A stretch of DNA of 64,000 nucleotides from JAZKBN01 sp040388605 (lineage in GTDB: Bacteria; Bacteroidota; Bacteroidia; Cytophagales; Flexibacteraceae), in assembly GCA_040388605.1 (NCBI GenBank), contig JAZKBN010000041.1, positions 57,251 to 121,250 of the forward strand, written 5' to 3'. The translations under genes and the position numbers were made by a program. The notes under the pieces are model-generated. The model did not search any database and was not told where the DNA came from. It saw only the letters and a list, made by a program, of their open reading frames with translations. This document shows positions 17,429-26,914 of the stretch, one piece after another; within the stretch, counting starts at the first letter, position 1, and every line of letters starts with the position of its first letter.

Positions 17429-18250
17429 ATGAAGACACTTCTTTTATTCCTGCTTACTTTATTCATCCCGGCATCTGCTTTTGCGAAATGCGCATCCGGT
17501 TCAATTTCATGCATGTCGGGCTCTGTTGACAGTAAAACCAAAAGAATAACGCTCAACCGAAACGGGTTGATTATACTTCATTTTTCCGGCCAAACCGTAC
17601 CATTCGCACGGGAACTGAACAAAACATACCCGGTGTACCTATTATCAGGGGGTAACAAGGTAAGTTTGCTGCCCATGGAAACTTATACCGGTTACGGGAC
17701 CATAGAGGTTGTTCTTAAGCCCGAAACCCTGCTGAATGCCGGAGATACCTATACCCTTAAAATAGACAGCCTGCCTGAATATTACAGGTTGAAGGAACGC
17801 TACAACGAGGAATCGAAACAGTGGGTACCCTGGTCTTTTGAAATAACCGAGCTCTTAGACACAACAATACCAACCTTAATTGCCGCACCCGCTGAAAGAG
17901 GTAAAAAATTTATGCGTTTTGGCTGCGGACCGGTAAGCCATGTGTACTTTTCACTGAAAGGAAAAGACAATTCAGCGCTGTTTGTTCTTGCAACTTTAAA
18001 AAGCCTTGGTGGAGTTAATAAACAAAAGCACATTGTCAAAATTTATGGCGACAGTGTTAAGATAGGCCATAGCATGTGCTCCGGGGATTTTTCATTGGGA
18101 ATGGGTAAATGTTATGAGATTACTTTCCAACTTATGGATCAATCAGGCAATTTGAGCGCAGCATCAAAGCCTATTGAGTTTGTTGCGCCCGGTGTTAATG
18201 ATAACCCGTATGCCAGGAAAATGAACAGGCTTGGTTCAGCAAACCAGTAA
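17429..18250 (+). CDS. Secreted protein, second of two tandem paralogues
   Basis: 273 residues, 51 bases after its paralogue. Signal peptide 1-19 (MKTLLLFLLTLFIPASAFA). Shares the SGSISCMSG, LNKTYPVYL, TYTLKIDSL, CSGDFSL and MDQSGNLSAAS motifs with the neighbour over most of its length, at an estimated one third identity. Conserved Cys positions suggest disulfides after export. The stop touches the stop of the convergent flavin oxidoreductase (18250/18251) with no terminator between. Function unknown. Confidence 0.8.
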   Translation: MKTLLLFLLTLFIPASAFAKCASGSISCMSGSVDSKTKRITLNRNGLIILHFSGQTVPFARELNKTYPVYLLSGGNKVSLLPMETYTGYGTIEVVLKPETLLNAGDTYTLKIDSLPEYYRLKERYNEESKQWVPWSFEITELLDTTIPTLIAAPAERGKKFMRFGCGPVSHVYFSLKGKDNSALFVLATLKSLGGVNKQKHIVKIYGDSVKIGHSMCSGDFSLGMGKCYEITFQLMDQSGNLSAASKPIEFVAPGVNDNPYARKMNRLGSANQ

Positions 18251-19279
18251 TTAGGCCGTAAGCTTTCTTACCACCGGGGCCACCTGTGTACCCAAAAGCT
18301 CTATGGCCTTCAGCACCTGTATATGCGGCGTAAAGCCCGTAACCAATTGCGCCAAAAAGCGTGTGTTTTTAAAGAGCTCATATTGCCCCATAATTTTATC
18401 TATGGCCTGCTGCGGGCTGCCCACTACCAATGGGCCATCTTTCCTGAGATAATCGAACTGGTTGCGGTTCATGGGGCTCCAGCCGCGGTCTTTGCCTACG
18501 CGGTTCATCAGGGCCTCGTAAGAGGGGTAAAAGGCATCAGCGGCCTCGTCGGTGTTTTCAGCTGCAAAAAACTGTGAGCTTACACCCAATTGCAATTTGC
18601 TTATATCGTGCCCGGCTTTTTGGGCGGCATCACGGTAGAGCTCAACAAAGGGTACAAAGTGTTTCGGGGCGCTGCCGAGAATAGCCATTATCATAGGCAG
18701 GTTGAGCCGCCCGGCACGTTTTGCCGAATTAGGAGTTCCGCCGACACCCAGCCATACAGGAATTTCTTCCTGCAAGGGCCTCGGGTAAATACCAAGGTTT
18801 TTTACCGGTGACCTGAATTTACCCTGCCAGGTCAGCTTTTCGGTTTTGTTGATTTGCAGGAACATATCCAGCTTTTCGGCGAAAAGGGCATCGTAATCAT
18901 CCAGATCGTAACCGAACAAGGGGAAAGATTCTATGAATGAGCCCCGGCCGGCAATTATCTCAGCGCGTCCGTTAGATATTTGGTCTACTGTGGCCAGGTT
19001 CTGGAAAGTGCGCACCGGGTCGGCGGAGCTAAGCACGATTACCGAGCTGGAAAGGCGTATGTTTTTGGTAATGGCTGCCGCTGCGGCCATCATGATTTCG
19101 GGCGCCGATATTAAAAAATCAGGTCGGTGGTGCTCGCCGAAGGCGAATACATCGAGGCCTACCTCGTCGGCCAGCTTAATTTCTTCAAGCAATTGCCGCA
19201 TGCGCAGGTTGACGTTTACCGCCTTGCCGGCTGAGTTATCAGGATGCGTTTCGCCGAAGGTGCTTATGCCGAGTTCCAT
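18251..19279 (-). CDS. LLM class flavin-dependent oxidoreductase
   Basis: A bacterial luciferase-like TIM-barrel flavoprotein, 342 residues. Seen: MELGISTFGE, the FGEHHRPDF loop, SSSVIVLSSADPVRTFQNLATVDQISNGRAEIIAGRGSF, and VWLGVGGTPNSAKRAG. The pattern matches the LLM group that includes alkanal and F420/FMN-dependent oxidoreductases, but the substrate is not evident. The ATG at 19279 is well placed by family length. It is monocistronic, and its 3' end abuts the paralogue pair. Confidence 0.93.
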   Translation of the reverse strand: MELGISTFGETHPDNSAGKAVNVNLRMRQLLEEIKLADEVGLDVFAFGEHHRPDFLISAPEIMMAAAAAITKNIRLSSSVIVLSSADPVRTFQNLATVDQISNGRAEIIAGRGSFIESFPLFGYDLDDYDALFAEKLDMFLQINKTEKLTWQGKFRSPVKNLGIYPRPLQEEIPVWLGVGGTPNSAKRAGRLNLPMIMAILGSAPKHFVPFVELYRDAAQKAGHDISKLQLGVSSQFFAAENTDEAADAFYPSYEALMNRVGKDRGWSPMNRNQFDYLRKDGPLVVGSPQQAIDKIMGQYELFKNTRFLAQLVTGFTPHIQVLKAIELLGTQVAPVVRKLTA

Positions 19280-19395
19280 AGAATTATTCAGTTTCGCAAT
19301 ACTAACTTAAAACAGGGGTCCGCTGTTATAAGATTTAATTTTTATATACCTGCCAAACTTGAAGCAAACACTTTGTACACTTTCTTTGCAGTACA

Positions 19396-20019
19396 ATGCC
19401 GAAAATACAATTCCGCTTTTTCCTGCTCCTGCTCCTAACTGCCGCTTCCTGCGGCCCCGAAAAGCCAAAAGAGCAGCCACCGCTTACACAACACGAATAC
19501 AGCCCCATTGATACCATCGGCGAAGTAATTCCTTTACCGCCCGACACAGCCAAAAGAGATTCAGTTTATAAGCCCCTGTACGATACCTTGGTTTATTGCA
19601 GGCAATTGTCGGAAAGCAACCCCTTTATTAACAATCCCTTCGGGGTGCCCATTGCATTCGAGGAATTGCGGCTTAGCTATAAATATGCGCCTATAGAGAA
19701 ACAGCCTTATAAAAATGAATTAACCGGCACCATAGATACCTTGTTAACCATTAGGCCCGGCGACAGTGAATTCACCTATTTCAAAGGCAGCGCCAACAGG
19801 TTCTTTATGCGCGGCGATGTAAGAACCGCCGCCGCTGTATTGCTGCGCAAAGAGCTGCGAATCGGCACATCTAAACGGCGATTCCTGCGCAGCATTAAAT
19901 GCAAAACCAAACCCACCTGCGATTCAATTACCCTCGGCGATGATTATGGCGATGAAGTAATTGTTTATTTCAGGAAAAACAGGATTTACAGGGTGAGGAT
20001 TGAGAATGGATGGGAGTAG
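19396..20019 (+). CDS. Putative lipoprotein
   Basis: 207 residues. Signal peptide with lipobox LTAASC near 14-19, so it is probably lipid-anchored in the outer membrane or periplasm. The rest is polar with Pro-rich start (EKPKEQPPL). The C-terminal strand pair DEVIVYFRKNRIYRVRIENGW resembles the C-terminal part of the membrane protein at 22206-22820 (DTVTVYFWRNRP). No known family is recognised. Confidence 0.7.
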   Translation: MPKIQFRFFLLLLLTAASCGPEKPKEQPPLTQHEYSPIDTIGEVIPLPPDTAKRDSVYKPLYDTLVYCRQLSESNPFINNPFGVPIAFEELRLSYKYAPIEKQPYKNELTGTIDTLLTIRPGDSEFTYFKGSANRFFMRGDVRTAAAVLLRKELRIGTSKRRFLRSIKCKTKPTCDSITLGDDYGDEVIVYFRKNRIYRVRIENGWE

Positions 20020-20115
20020 ATTATTTGGATTGAAACAGTCATCCGTATACCGGCCCGGCTTAGCGCATCGTTATTAAGGCTGCGCTGCTATAGTGCTTAT
20101 TATTAGTGATGAACT

Positions 20116-20694
20116 ATGTTTAAAAGGGAAAAAGGGGTATTACTGTTTTGCCTGGTAGTTTTTATTGTAATTATACTGAGCAATTATATAGAAATTGCAT
20201 ACTTGACTTTCTATAGCCGCAGGAATTACAATTTTGATTTTATTGGCATAGCAATCGTTGAGCTTTTGTTTTATATGCCTTTCGTATTGCTAATGCGTTG
20301 TTTCGTAAATGAAAAGCGTATTATCTATTTATATCCATGCATTTCATTCATAACAGGATACTTGATTTACCATTCAAACTATCAATTAAAGGCCCTTGAA
20401 TTAGGAGATCTTTTTGTTATACTATACTTCGACGAATCCCCGCTGACATTTCGAATATTTAATATCCTTCTAAAAGTTTTCAAATCTGATAGCTTGTATT
20501 TCCTGAACCTACATGCCTCGAATTCTATTTTCCAATTTATAACTCTCTTCACTTCGAAGCGAATATGCCACGTACTGCGAAGGAAATACCCTATGCTCGG
20601 GTCAGACGAGAGTTTTGTTACGGGTATTGTCCCCTTGCAAAAAGCCAAAAGCAAACTCAGGCAAATAGGTATGTTTATTACCCATGAAAAATAA
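20116..20694 (+). CDS. Small polytopic membrane protein, unknown
   Basis: 192 residues with about four hydrophobic segments (9-29, 45-63, 74-88, 95-115 roughly). Low GC compared with its neighbours suggests a recent arrival or relaxed selection. It overlaps the annotated upstream frame of the next gene but that gene most likely starts later at 20741, leaving a 46-base gap. Family unknown. Confidence 0.55.
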   Translation: MFKREKGVLLFCLVVFIVIILSNYIEIAYLTFYSRRNYNFDFIGIAIVELLFYMPFVLLMRCFVNEKRIIYLYPCISFITGYLIYHSNYQLKALELGDLFVILYFDESPLTFRIFNILLKVFKSDSLYFLNLHASNSIFQFITLFTSKRICHVLRRKYPMLGSDESFVTGIVPLQKAKSKLRQIGMFITHEK

Positions 20695-20740
20695 GAGGCT
20701 ATATTTATGCTGCCTGAAAACGAACTCTGCCTGTGTGCCG

Positions 20741-21520
20741 ATGCTAAAACTTAAGTACTTTTATTTATGCCTGTTGCTTGTTCCGCATTTTTGCATGCCG
20801 CTGTTTTTGGTTGCGCAGGCAGGTACAGAGTATGTGAAATTAAGCACAATGGGAAGCCCGTATAAATTCAGCTATTATGAATTGCCCGACAGCCTGATAG
20901 ATATTTTTGCTCCCTGCCAAGGCTTTACACAAACCTTAAGCAACACCTTAGAAGTTATATACAGCCCCGACAGCGCCCCAATCAGGATAGACGGGGACGG
21001 TGACACCACCAATCCGGCAGACTACTGTGTAACAACAATCCGAAATATAAAAACGAAAGCAGGTCACCGTTTTTTAGGCAATAAATACCCGGGTAATTAT
21101 ATTATGAATGCAACGCAGGTATCGGCCGGGAATAAAAGATACATGCTCGTAGCTTATGGTATTATTCAGCACCACACCACGCATTTTCAATATTATAAGC
21201 CTGTGGTTCTAACGCTTTCAGCAGAGGGCGACAAGGTGGTTAAGGAAACGGAATTGGCAGGAAGAATAATTAATTCGAAATCGGAATTAATATGGCTTGA
21301 TAAACAGATGCTGGTAATTACCTGTGATTTTATCGATGGCAAAATGTATGTTTATGAACCGGCAAACCCCGATAATAAACTAATTACAGATGTAAGCCGC
21401 CTATTTAAAGACAATCAGCTGCTTGACTCTGACGATGGCCTGCTAATAACCAAAGCCAAGCTTCTGCAATTGAAAAATAAAATTCGGAAGCATTTAAAAC
21501 AGGGTGCAATTGCCCGCTGA
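20741..21520 (+). CDS. Secreted hypothetical protein
   Basis: 259 residues from the ATG at 20741, which gives a good signal peptide (KYFYLCLLLVPHFC... ending near LVAQ). Further upstream in-frame ATG at 20684 would overlap the previous gene and place a Cys-rich stretch before the signal, so it is less likely. The mature part contains TRxIKTKAGHRFLG and many beta strands. No recognised family. It converges on the minus-strand gene at 21530 with only 9 bases between. Confidence 0.65.
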   Translation: MLKLKYFYLCLLLVPHFCMPLFLVAQAGTEYVKLSTMGSPYKFSYYELPDSLIDIFAPCQGFTQTLSNTLEVIYSPDSAPIRIDGDGDTTNPADYCVTTIRNIKTKAGHRFLGNKYPGNYIMNATQVSAGNKRYMLVAYGIIQHHTTHFQYYKPVVLTLSAEGDKVVKETELAGRIINSKSELIWLDKQMLVITCDFIDGKMYVYEPANPDNKLITDVSRLFKDNQLLDSDDGLLITKAKLLQLKNKIRKHLKQGAIAR

Positions 21521-21529
21521 TTCATTATG

Positions 21530-22078
21530 CTAATCAAAATTATAACCAATTAATACCAGGTTTCCTTTCCTATCCGGTATTTTGCTTTCGGCAAACAGCA
21601 CGGAGTAATTTTTACCGGGTTCATTATAATATAATATCCTGCGCATTTTAAAAGATTCATTCGCGGTGCTCATATACTCAGACACATAGCAATCACAAGT
21701 TTTGAGCTTGTATACCGACCAAACATCATTGTCTTTTAGAAACAACATGGCGGCAATAAACTCATTCCTTTCTGCCGGGCTAAGATTTGCAAAAACGGCA
21801 ATTGTATCAGGATTTATAGTTTCGGGTTTGCCTTGGTTTGCGGAGTTAATATAGAGGCAACCTTGCTGATCAAAAAAACAGTTATGAATAAAAATATCCT
21901 CAACAGGAACCAGCTTTTCCATTAATTGGTTCATTCTTATAATGCGGCTTTCCACTTGGGCAACAGGGGCTTTAAATTGAATGATGGCTCTTTGATCAAT
22001 CATTCCCACTTGGCATCTCCAGAAGGTTACCAGGAATAGGACGAGCATTATACCGACAAATATTAAAGCGTTTTTCAT
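21530..22078 (-). CDS. Membrane-anchored hypothetical protein
   Basis: 182 residues with one N-terminal membrane helix (residues 4-20) followed by a soluble part with several Cys (CFFDQQGCLY, CDCYVSEY). Similar in size and style to the neighbouring lineage-specific secreted genes. Function unknown. Confidence 0.65.
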   Translation of the reverse strand: MKNALIFVGIMLVLFLVTFWRCQVGMIDQRAIIQFKAPVAQVESRIIRMNQLMEKLVPVEDIFIHNCFFDQQGCLYINSANQGKPETINPDTIAVFANLSPAERNEFIAAMLFLKDNDVWSVYKLKTCDCYVSEYMSTANESFKMRRILYYNEPGKNYSVLFAESKIPDRKGNLVLIGYNFD

Positions 22079-22205
22079 TTTGAATGGCAGGCAATAAACC
22101 TGGTAATCGGGATTAATTAATTGGGTTAATTTTCAGAGGCAACAGAATAAATATAAAAACCGGCGATTTCTTACCTATTGGTCATTTAATTAATTGTATT
22201 AACGC

Positions 22206-22820
22206 CTAATCGCGGAACTGTGTTGTGTACACCCTGTACCAATTGCTTTCTATCTGCCAACAATTATCTGGGTCTGCTTTAATGTTGCCTTCAAATTCAG
22301 CTATTCTGAGGTTATTGTTGGTATAAACTATATACGTGGGCCTGTTATCTAATAACGGGCGATTTCGCCAGAAATAGACGGTTACCGTATCGCCTGGGGC
22401 ATTTGTTTCAATCAGGATATCGTTTCCGGAATCTGATACTACCGGGAAATTGAACGGGAGCTTGCAAAGGCCTCTATAGTAGTCCGCTTTAAGCTCCTTG
22501 CGCTTAACCTGCTCAACAATTCGTTTACGGATGCCCGTTAACAGCATGGTATCAGGCTTTTCCAAATACTTTTCAAGGGCATACGAATTCCATGTAAGCA
22601 ATAAAAGGCCTGTAAAAAACAGGAGCCTGTACACGTGTATCCTGCTTACAGTTCCCGGCTTTTTGTAAAGCCTGTATAAGAGTATTACAAGCAGAATTAC
22701 CGGGGTAAGCGTTGTGCCCAGCCAAACCAATAAGCCTAATTCAAAAAACAGGTTCAGGTAATCGGTATAGAGCCAGAGAAGCCAAAGTATAAATATGATC
22801 ATTAAGGAGCGCTTACCCAT
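22206..22820 (-). CDS. Membrane protein of the lipoprotein operon
   Basis: 204 residues with three hydrophobic segments in the first 100 residues (about 6-25, 27-51, 64-85), then a soluble C-terminal half. It starts 14 bases after the stop of the lipoprotein gene at 22835, so the two form an operon. The C-terminal strands echo the plus-strand lipoprotein at 19396. Function unknown. Confidence 0.65.
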   Translation of the reverse strand: MGKRSLMIIFILWLLWLYTDYLNLFFELGLLVWLGTTLTPVILLVILLYRLYKKPGTVSRIHVYRLLFFTGLLLLTWNSYALEKYLEKPDTMLLTGIRKRIVEQVKRKELKADYYRGLCKLPFNFPVVSDSGNDILIETNAPGDTVTVYFWRNRPLLDNRPTYIVYTNNNLRIAEFEGNIKADPDNCWQIESNWYRVYTTQFRD

Positions 22821-22834
22821 TTTGCCGGTCTTGT

Positions 22835-23404
22835 TTAATCAATTTTGACATATCTGTGCCTTGTGTTCCATGTTTTTGAATCGCCGAAAATAAGCAGCAG
22901 AGCACCTGAGCTGTGGTAAACCTCTTCAATAATTAAATTTCGACCTGAATCGCGGGTAAGCCTCAGCTTTTTTATATCTATTCCGCCGAAAATATACGGA
23001 ATACCTGCCATCAGAAAATTACGGTTGTTAATGTATAAATAGCCATCGGGCTTTATTTCATATTTTACAATAATGTTTCTGAATGTGCTGTCGTTCTTTA
23101 AGTAGCTTACCTTAATATTGGCGCTGTCTATAATATCAAGCTGAAAGGAGTATTGATTGCGGGACTCAAAATTGTACTCATACTGCGTACCCCGGCCATA
23201 GTGCCTATAGAACTTTTCAAAAGCATTTTCAAATTCAATATTACGGTCGCTCATTCCGGAGTCTTTTATGGCAAATACATGGTATTTACCGGCAAGCTCG
23301 GCCTTGTTGTAATAGGTAACGGCATGTGAATCCTGCTTGTAAGGCTCAAATGGCGCACAGGCAGTCATGAGGCAGCTTAATGCAAAAATTATAAAAATTC
23401 TCAT
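22835..23404 (-). CDS. Putative lipoprotein
   Basis: 189 residues with signal peptide and lipobox (LSCLMTACAP, Cys near 16). The mature part has a beta-rich pattern (YEYNFESRNQYSFQLDI, ILIIEEVYHSSGALLLIFG). It lies 14 bases before the next gene, with which it should be co-transcribed. No known family is recognised. Confidence 0.65.
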   Translation of the reverse strand: MRIFIIFALSCLMTACAPFEPYKQDSHAVTYYNKAELAGKYHVFAIKDSGMSDRNIEFENAFEKFYRHYGRGTQYEYNFESRNQYSFQLDIIDSANIKVSYLKNDSTFRNIIVKYEIKPDGYLYINNRNFLMAGIPYIFGGIDIKKLRLTRDSGRNLIIEEVYHSSGALLLIFGDSKTWNTRHRYVKID

Positions 23405-23446
23405 GTGCCAAATTAATAAATCAATTGATTATTGAGAAATACCTCT

Positions 23447-23484
23447 AAAAAAACGCCCTTTCAAACCAAAGTCTGAAAGGGCGT
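23447..23484 (-). terminator. Terminator of the DUF349 gene
   Basis: 10-bp stem CGCCCTTTCA/TGAAAGGGCG (23454-23463 and 23474-23483). On the minus strand it is followed by seven T (complement of 23447-23453). It lies 27 bases after the stop of the DUF349 gene. Confidence 0.85.
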
Positions 23485-23510
23485 AATATCATTTACTATA
23501 CATGTCTTAC

Positions 23511-24839
23511 TTAATGCGAGCCTGCAATAGCCACGGCCTGCTCCTGCATTTCGCCGAGCAGCTGTTGCTTTACCTTGAGCTTGCGCTTTTGGGTGCTTAT
23601 TTTGCTGTACAGGGGCTTGTTCTGCGGGGCCCGTTGGTCGGCCTGGCTCAGCTTATCGAATACGGCGCTCAGGCTGTCGAGCTCCAGCTCATCCTTACGG
23701 ATGATTTCCTTCATGGTCTGGATCTTGATATTATACTGGTCGCCGGTAGATTTGCTGTTGAAGAAGCGGTTGCTTACATATACCGTACGCATGAGATAGC
23801 TCATCTCGAAAATGCGGTCGCAGGCATAGGTAAAGGCATCGTTGGCGTAACGCTTGTCGCGTTCGGGCACGGGGCCAATGTTTTTCCAAAGGGCCTGCAA
23901 TTCACGGGCTTTCTCGAATGCCTGCCTGAGATCTATACCTCCGAGGGCCTTGGCCTGCTCAATCAAAGATTTTTTCTGCTTCAGGTTTTCGAGGTGCATT
24001 TTCTCCTCGGCCGTAAGCGGACGTCCGCTGCGCTCCTTGTCTTTCTGATACTTCATGTTGCGCATAATGGTTTTACCCACGCGCTTAAAAGCAACAATTA
24101 TAGGTTCAAGGTGCGCCTTCGGAATAAGGCCTACTGCACGCCATTCGTTCTGCAGGTTTTTAAAGGTACGCATGGCCTGCCCTGCGTTCATGTGCGGGTC
24201 GGCAAGCGGCAAGGCTTTATCAAGCACAGCCTGGTAAAGGGCAATGCGTTCAAACATTACGCGCTGGCGGTCGTCGTAGAAAAGTTTGCGGCGGTGGTAG
24301 AAATCGTTGAGAAGGGCGGTAAAAGCGCCTTCAGTTTCCTCTTCATGCTCCTGCGCAACCGAACCTGTTTTGAGCCATTTCTCTTTCAGCACCTTCACCT
24401 TCTCGCCCGATGCGCTCCAATCAGTTACATCGGCAATGGCCTCTGTGGTATCGGCTAAAAGTGCTCGCTTGATTTCGAGGTTTTTAATGCGGTTAACCTC
24501 TATGAGCGCCATTATTTCTTCCTGCACTTCGCGCAAACGATCATCGAGCGGAATAAAATCGCCGAGGGCGTCGAAGGTAGGGAGTATGCTGCGTAAGTGC
24601 AGCAGCTTCATCATGAAGCTTCCCTTGTTCTGCGCTTCGGCAATGGCAGTTAAGAGGGCTTCTGTTTTTTCTTTTATTATCTCAAAACGCCTGGTGAAAT
24701 ATCGTATCGAGAACGCCTCATCGTTCTTTACTTCGCCAATTTGGCGTTCGGGGAACTCAAGAAAGGCATTTCGGTAAACCTTCCCGTCCCGGATAAAGCC
24801 ATACGGTGTGGTGGCGGTTTGGGCTGAACTATCTTCCAT
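23511..24839 (-). CDS. DUF349 domain protein
   Basis: 442 residues from the ATG at 24839. The frame continues upstream, but the added 21 residues have a different character and the internal start fits better. Three to five repeats of about 70 residues are seen with the DUF349 signature (NEWRAVGLIPKAHLEPIIVAFKR type, ALWKNIGPVPERDKRY). The repeats are predicted alpha-helical and charged. The family is widespread in Bacteroidota and of unknown function. It is followed by a strong terminator and is monocistronic. Confidence 0.9.
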   Translation of the reverse strand: MEDSSAQTATTPYGFIRDGKVYRNAFLEFPERQIGEVKNDEAFSIRYFTRRFEIIKEKTEALLTAIAEAQNKGSFMMKLLHLRSILPTFDALGDFIPLDDRLREVQEEIMALIEVNRIKNLEIKRALLADTTEAIADVTDWSASGEKVKVLKEKWLKTGSVAQEHEEETEGAFTALLNDFYHRRKLFYDDRQRVMFERIALYQAVLDKALPLADPHMNAGQAMRTFKNLQNEWRAVGLIPKAHLEPIIVAFKRVGKTIMRNMKYQKDKERSGRPLTAEEKMHLENLKQKKSLIEQAKALGGIDLRQAFEKARELQALWKNIGPVPERDKRYANDAFTYACDRIFEMSYLMRTVYVSNRFFNSKSTGDQYNIKIQTMKEIIRKDELELDSLSAVFDKLSQADQRAPQNKPLYSKISTQKRKLKVKQQLLGEMQEQAVAIAGSH

Positions 24840-25327
24840 TATCAAAAATTTTCGCAGTACCTGTTTTTGGCCGGGAAGCAATATACCGGCATATTGCGTC
24901 AATATTACAGAATTGCGCGGAAACTTGTGCTTTCGGCCGCAGAAAATTACAAAAAAACCTGATACGGCACTCTTTTTTGCTTAAAACAGCCTTTGCCAAT
25001 AAGCTCATTTTCACAGCTTTTTTAAAGGCATTTTGCATTGCCCGCCCGCCGGGCAGCATTTTTACGCTCCCCGAAAATGCATCCGACCGGCCCGGGTCGG
25101 CACCCTTTTTTTACAGCCTGAAAAACTTTTCGGGCTGCGAAGCTTACAGAATAAGGCCGGTTATATGGCAAACAAGCCGGGCTAAATTTGCGCTCATACC
25201 CCTGATATGGCCGTTAATACAGCCGGGCGCAAGTTCGGGTATTATTTTAGCAGGAAATTCCTGCTTATTTTTTGTATCTTTACTCTTGTGAATGCTGTGC
25301 ATTCGCAACATTTATTAAACCTTGTTA
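24840..25327. other. Intergenic region between divergent genes
   Basis: No convincing coding frame. It separates the DUF349 gene (minus) from rseP (plus) and must hold both promoters. A TATCTTTA sequence near 25276 resembles the Bacteroidota -7 element TAnnTTTG but has one mismatch. Confidence 0.4.
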
Positions 25328-26656
25328 ATGGAAAAATTATTGACAGGCCTTGTTATGGCAGGGCAATTGGCGTTGGGAATATCGCTGTTGGTGGGCTTAC
25401 ACGAAATGGGACACCTGCTCGCTGCCAAGTTTTTCGGCATGCGCGTTGAAAAATACAGCATTGGTTTCCCGCCTAAAATTTTCGGCTTTATGTGGCGCGG
25501 TACCGAATACAGCCTGGGGGCCATTCCCCTTGGCGGCTTCGTAAAAATATCGGGCATGATAGATGAGAGCATGGACAAAGAAGCCATGAAGCTCCCGCCC
25601 CAATCCTGGGAATTCCGCAGCAAACCGGCCTGGCAGCGCCTTATAGTTATGCTGGGCGGCATTATTGTAAACATAATCACAGGCATAGTAATCTACGCCG
25701 GCATTATTTACTTCGAAGGCGAGAAATATGTGCCCGCATCGGAAGCGCGCTATGGTATAGTAGCGAGCGATCTTGCCAAAAAAATTGGCCTTCAGACCGG
25801 CGACAAAATAATAAAGGTAAACGGCAAGCCCCTGCAACGCTGGAACGATGCCATGAACCCCGACATTCTTCTCGGCTCCGATAATTTCTATACCGTAGAC
25901 CGCGGCGGGGTAATAATGGATATTGCCATCCCCAACGATTTAATAGATCGCCTTTCGGCTGACGATAATTTTAAGCAGGGCTTTATAGGGCTTGCCAAAC
26001 CCTGCATTGTTGCCGAAGTACCCAGCGGCTACCCGGCCTCGAAAAGCGGCATTTTGCCCGGTGACCAGATTATACAGATTGACAATAAGAAAATAACTTA
26101 TTTCCATGAAGCGCAGGAAGTGCTGCATGCTTCTGCAGGCAAAACCCTGGCGGTAACGGTTACCCGCAACGGTAAGCTGCTTACTTTTCACCCTACCGCC
26201 ACTTCCGACGGCCTGCTTGGCTTCTCGGTATCGGAACTGAAAACGAATACATTGCATTATTCATTCGTTGAATCGGTGCCGAAAGGTGCGGGGCGCGCGC
26301 TTGATGTGGTGAGCATGAACATCCGCGGGCTGGGTAAAGTATTCCGCCGCGAGGTAAGTGTGAGCAACTCTTTCCAGGGGCCTATTGCCATGGCTAAAAA
26401 CCTGTACGGCGGTCTTTGGGACTGGGGACGCTTTTGGGAAGCCACCGGCCTGCTCAGCATGGCCCTTGCCTTTATGAACCTGCTCCCCATACCCGCCCTC
26501 GACGGGGGACACAGCGTGTTCCTGCTCTATGAAATGATTACCCGCCGCAAGCCCGGTGAAAAGTTCCTGGAAAACGCGCAGAAGGTAGGCATGGTCTTAT
26601 TGCTCACCCTCATGGTGTTCGTCATATTTAACGATGTGATTAAGGAGATTTTTTAA
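25328..26656 (+). CDS. rseP: Site-2 protease RseP (M50B)
   Basis: An intramembrane zinc metalloprotease that cleaves membrane-bound anti-sigma factors and signal peptide remnants. 442 residues from the ATG at 25328. Active site HEMGH at 25-29 in the first membrane helix, the third ligand Asp in LPIPALDGGH near 390, two PDZ-like regions in between (for example SGILPGDQIIQIDNKKI), and hydrophobic helices near the ends. A TTG two codons upstream is less likely. A terminator follows the gene. Confidence 0.95.
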   Translation: MEKLLTGLVMAGQLALGISLLVGLHEMGHLLAAKFFGMRVEKYSIGFPPKIFGFMWRGTEYSLGAIPLGGFVKISGMIDESMDKEAMKLPPQSWEFRSKPAWQRLIVMLGGIIVNIITGIVIYAGIIYFEGEKYVPASEARYGIVASDLAKKIGLQTGDKIIKVNGKPLQRWNDAMNPDILLGSDNFYTVDRGGVIMDIAIPNDLIDRLSADDNFKQGFIGLAKPCIVAEVPSGYPASKSGILPGDQIIQIDNKKITYFHEAQEVLHASAGKTLAVTVTRNGKLLTFHPTATSDGLLGFSVSELKTNTLHYSFVESVPKGAGRALDVVSMNIRGLGKVFRREVSVSNSFQGPIAMAKNLYGGLWDWGRFWEATGLLSMALAFMNLLPIPALDGGHSVFLLYEMITRRKPGEKFLENAQKVGMVLLLTLMVFVIFNDVIKEIF

Positions 26657-26679
26657 TTCTCGCTCCCTTTGAAATAGAG

Positions 26680-26714
26680 ATGCCGCTTTCGTTTATTCGG
26701 AGGCGGCATTTTTT
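26680..26714 (+). terminator. Terminator of rseP
   Basis: Stem ATGCCGC/GCGGCAT (26680-26686 and 26703-26709) followed by a T run (to 26714). It lies 23 bases after the rseP stop and precedes the AbiE-like module. Confidence 0.75.
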
Positions 26715-26858
26715 GTGGGGCTTACTGCGGAGCGGGGTCGCCACCCGAATATTCTTTTGCGTATTTACCTGCCGTACAGAGCGGCAAATTCTTATATTTA
26801 AAATCAGGATACAAAGCCGTTAAATTTTACCAAATGGTAGGGCAGCAGGGCAGGCAAG

Positions 26859-26905
26859 GTGATATTTATGTTTGTTCGCAATTTGCGAACAAATATAAAT
26901 ATCAC
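26859..26905. promoter_or_regulatory. 47-bp palindrome, probable operator of the AbiE-like module
   Basis: A near-perfect inverted repeat with arms of 23 bases (26859-26881 and 26883-26905, one mismatch) around base 26882. It ends one base before TAAATTTG (26906-26913), an exact match to the -7 element TAnnTTTG. Such a site just upstream of an HTH gene suggests autoregulation by the HTH protein, as reported for AbiEi antitoxins that bind inverted repeats in their own promoter. Confidence 0.7.
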
Positions 26906-26913
26906 TAAATTTG
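26906..26913 (+). promoter_or_regulatory. -7 promoter element TAAATTTG of the AbiE-like module
   Basis: Exact match to the Bacteroidota -7 consensus TAnnTTTG, next to the palindrome. It lies just one base before the first ATG (26915), so the transcript should start after that codon. Translation may then be leaderless or begin at the downstream ATG at 26936. Confidence 0.55.
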
Positions 26914-26914
26914 A

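Noticed and set aside
23502..24458. Long plus-strand open frame opposite the DUF349 gene
   Set aside because: Shadow frame of a GC-rich charged repeat gene; no start context or domain.
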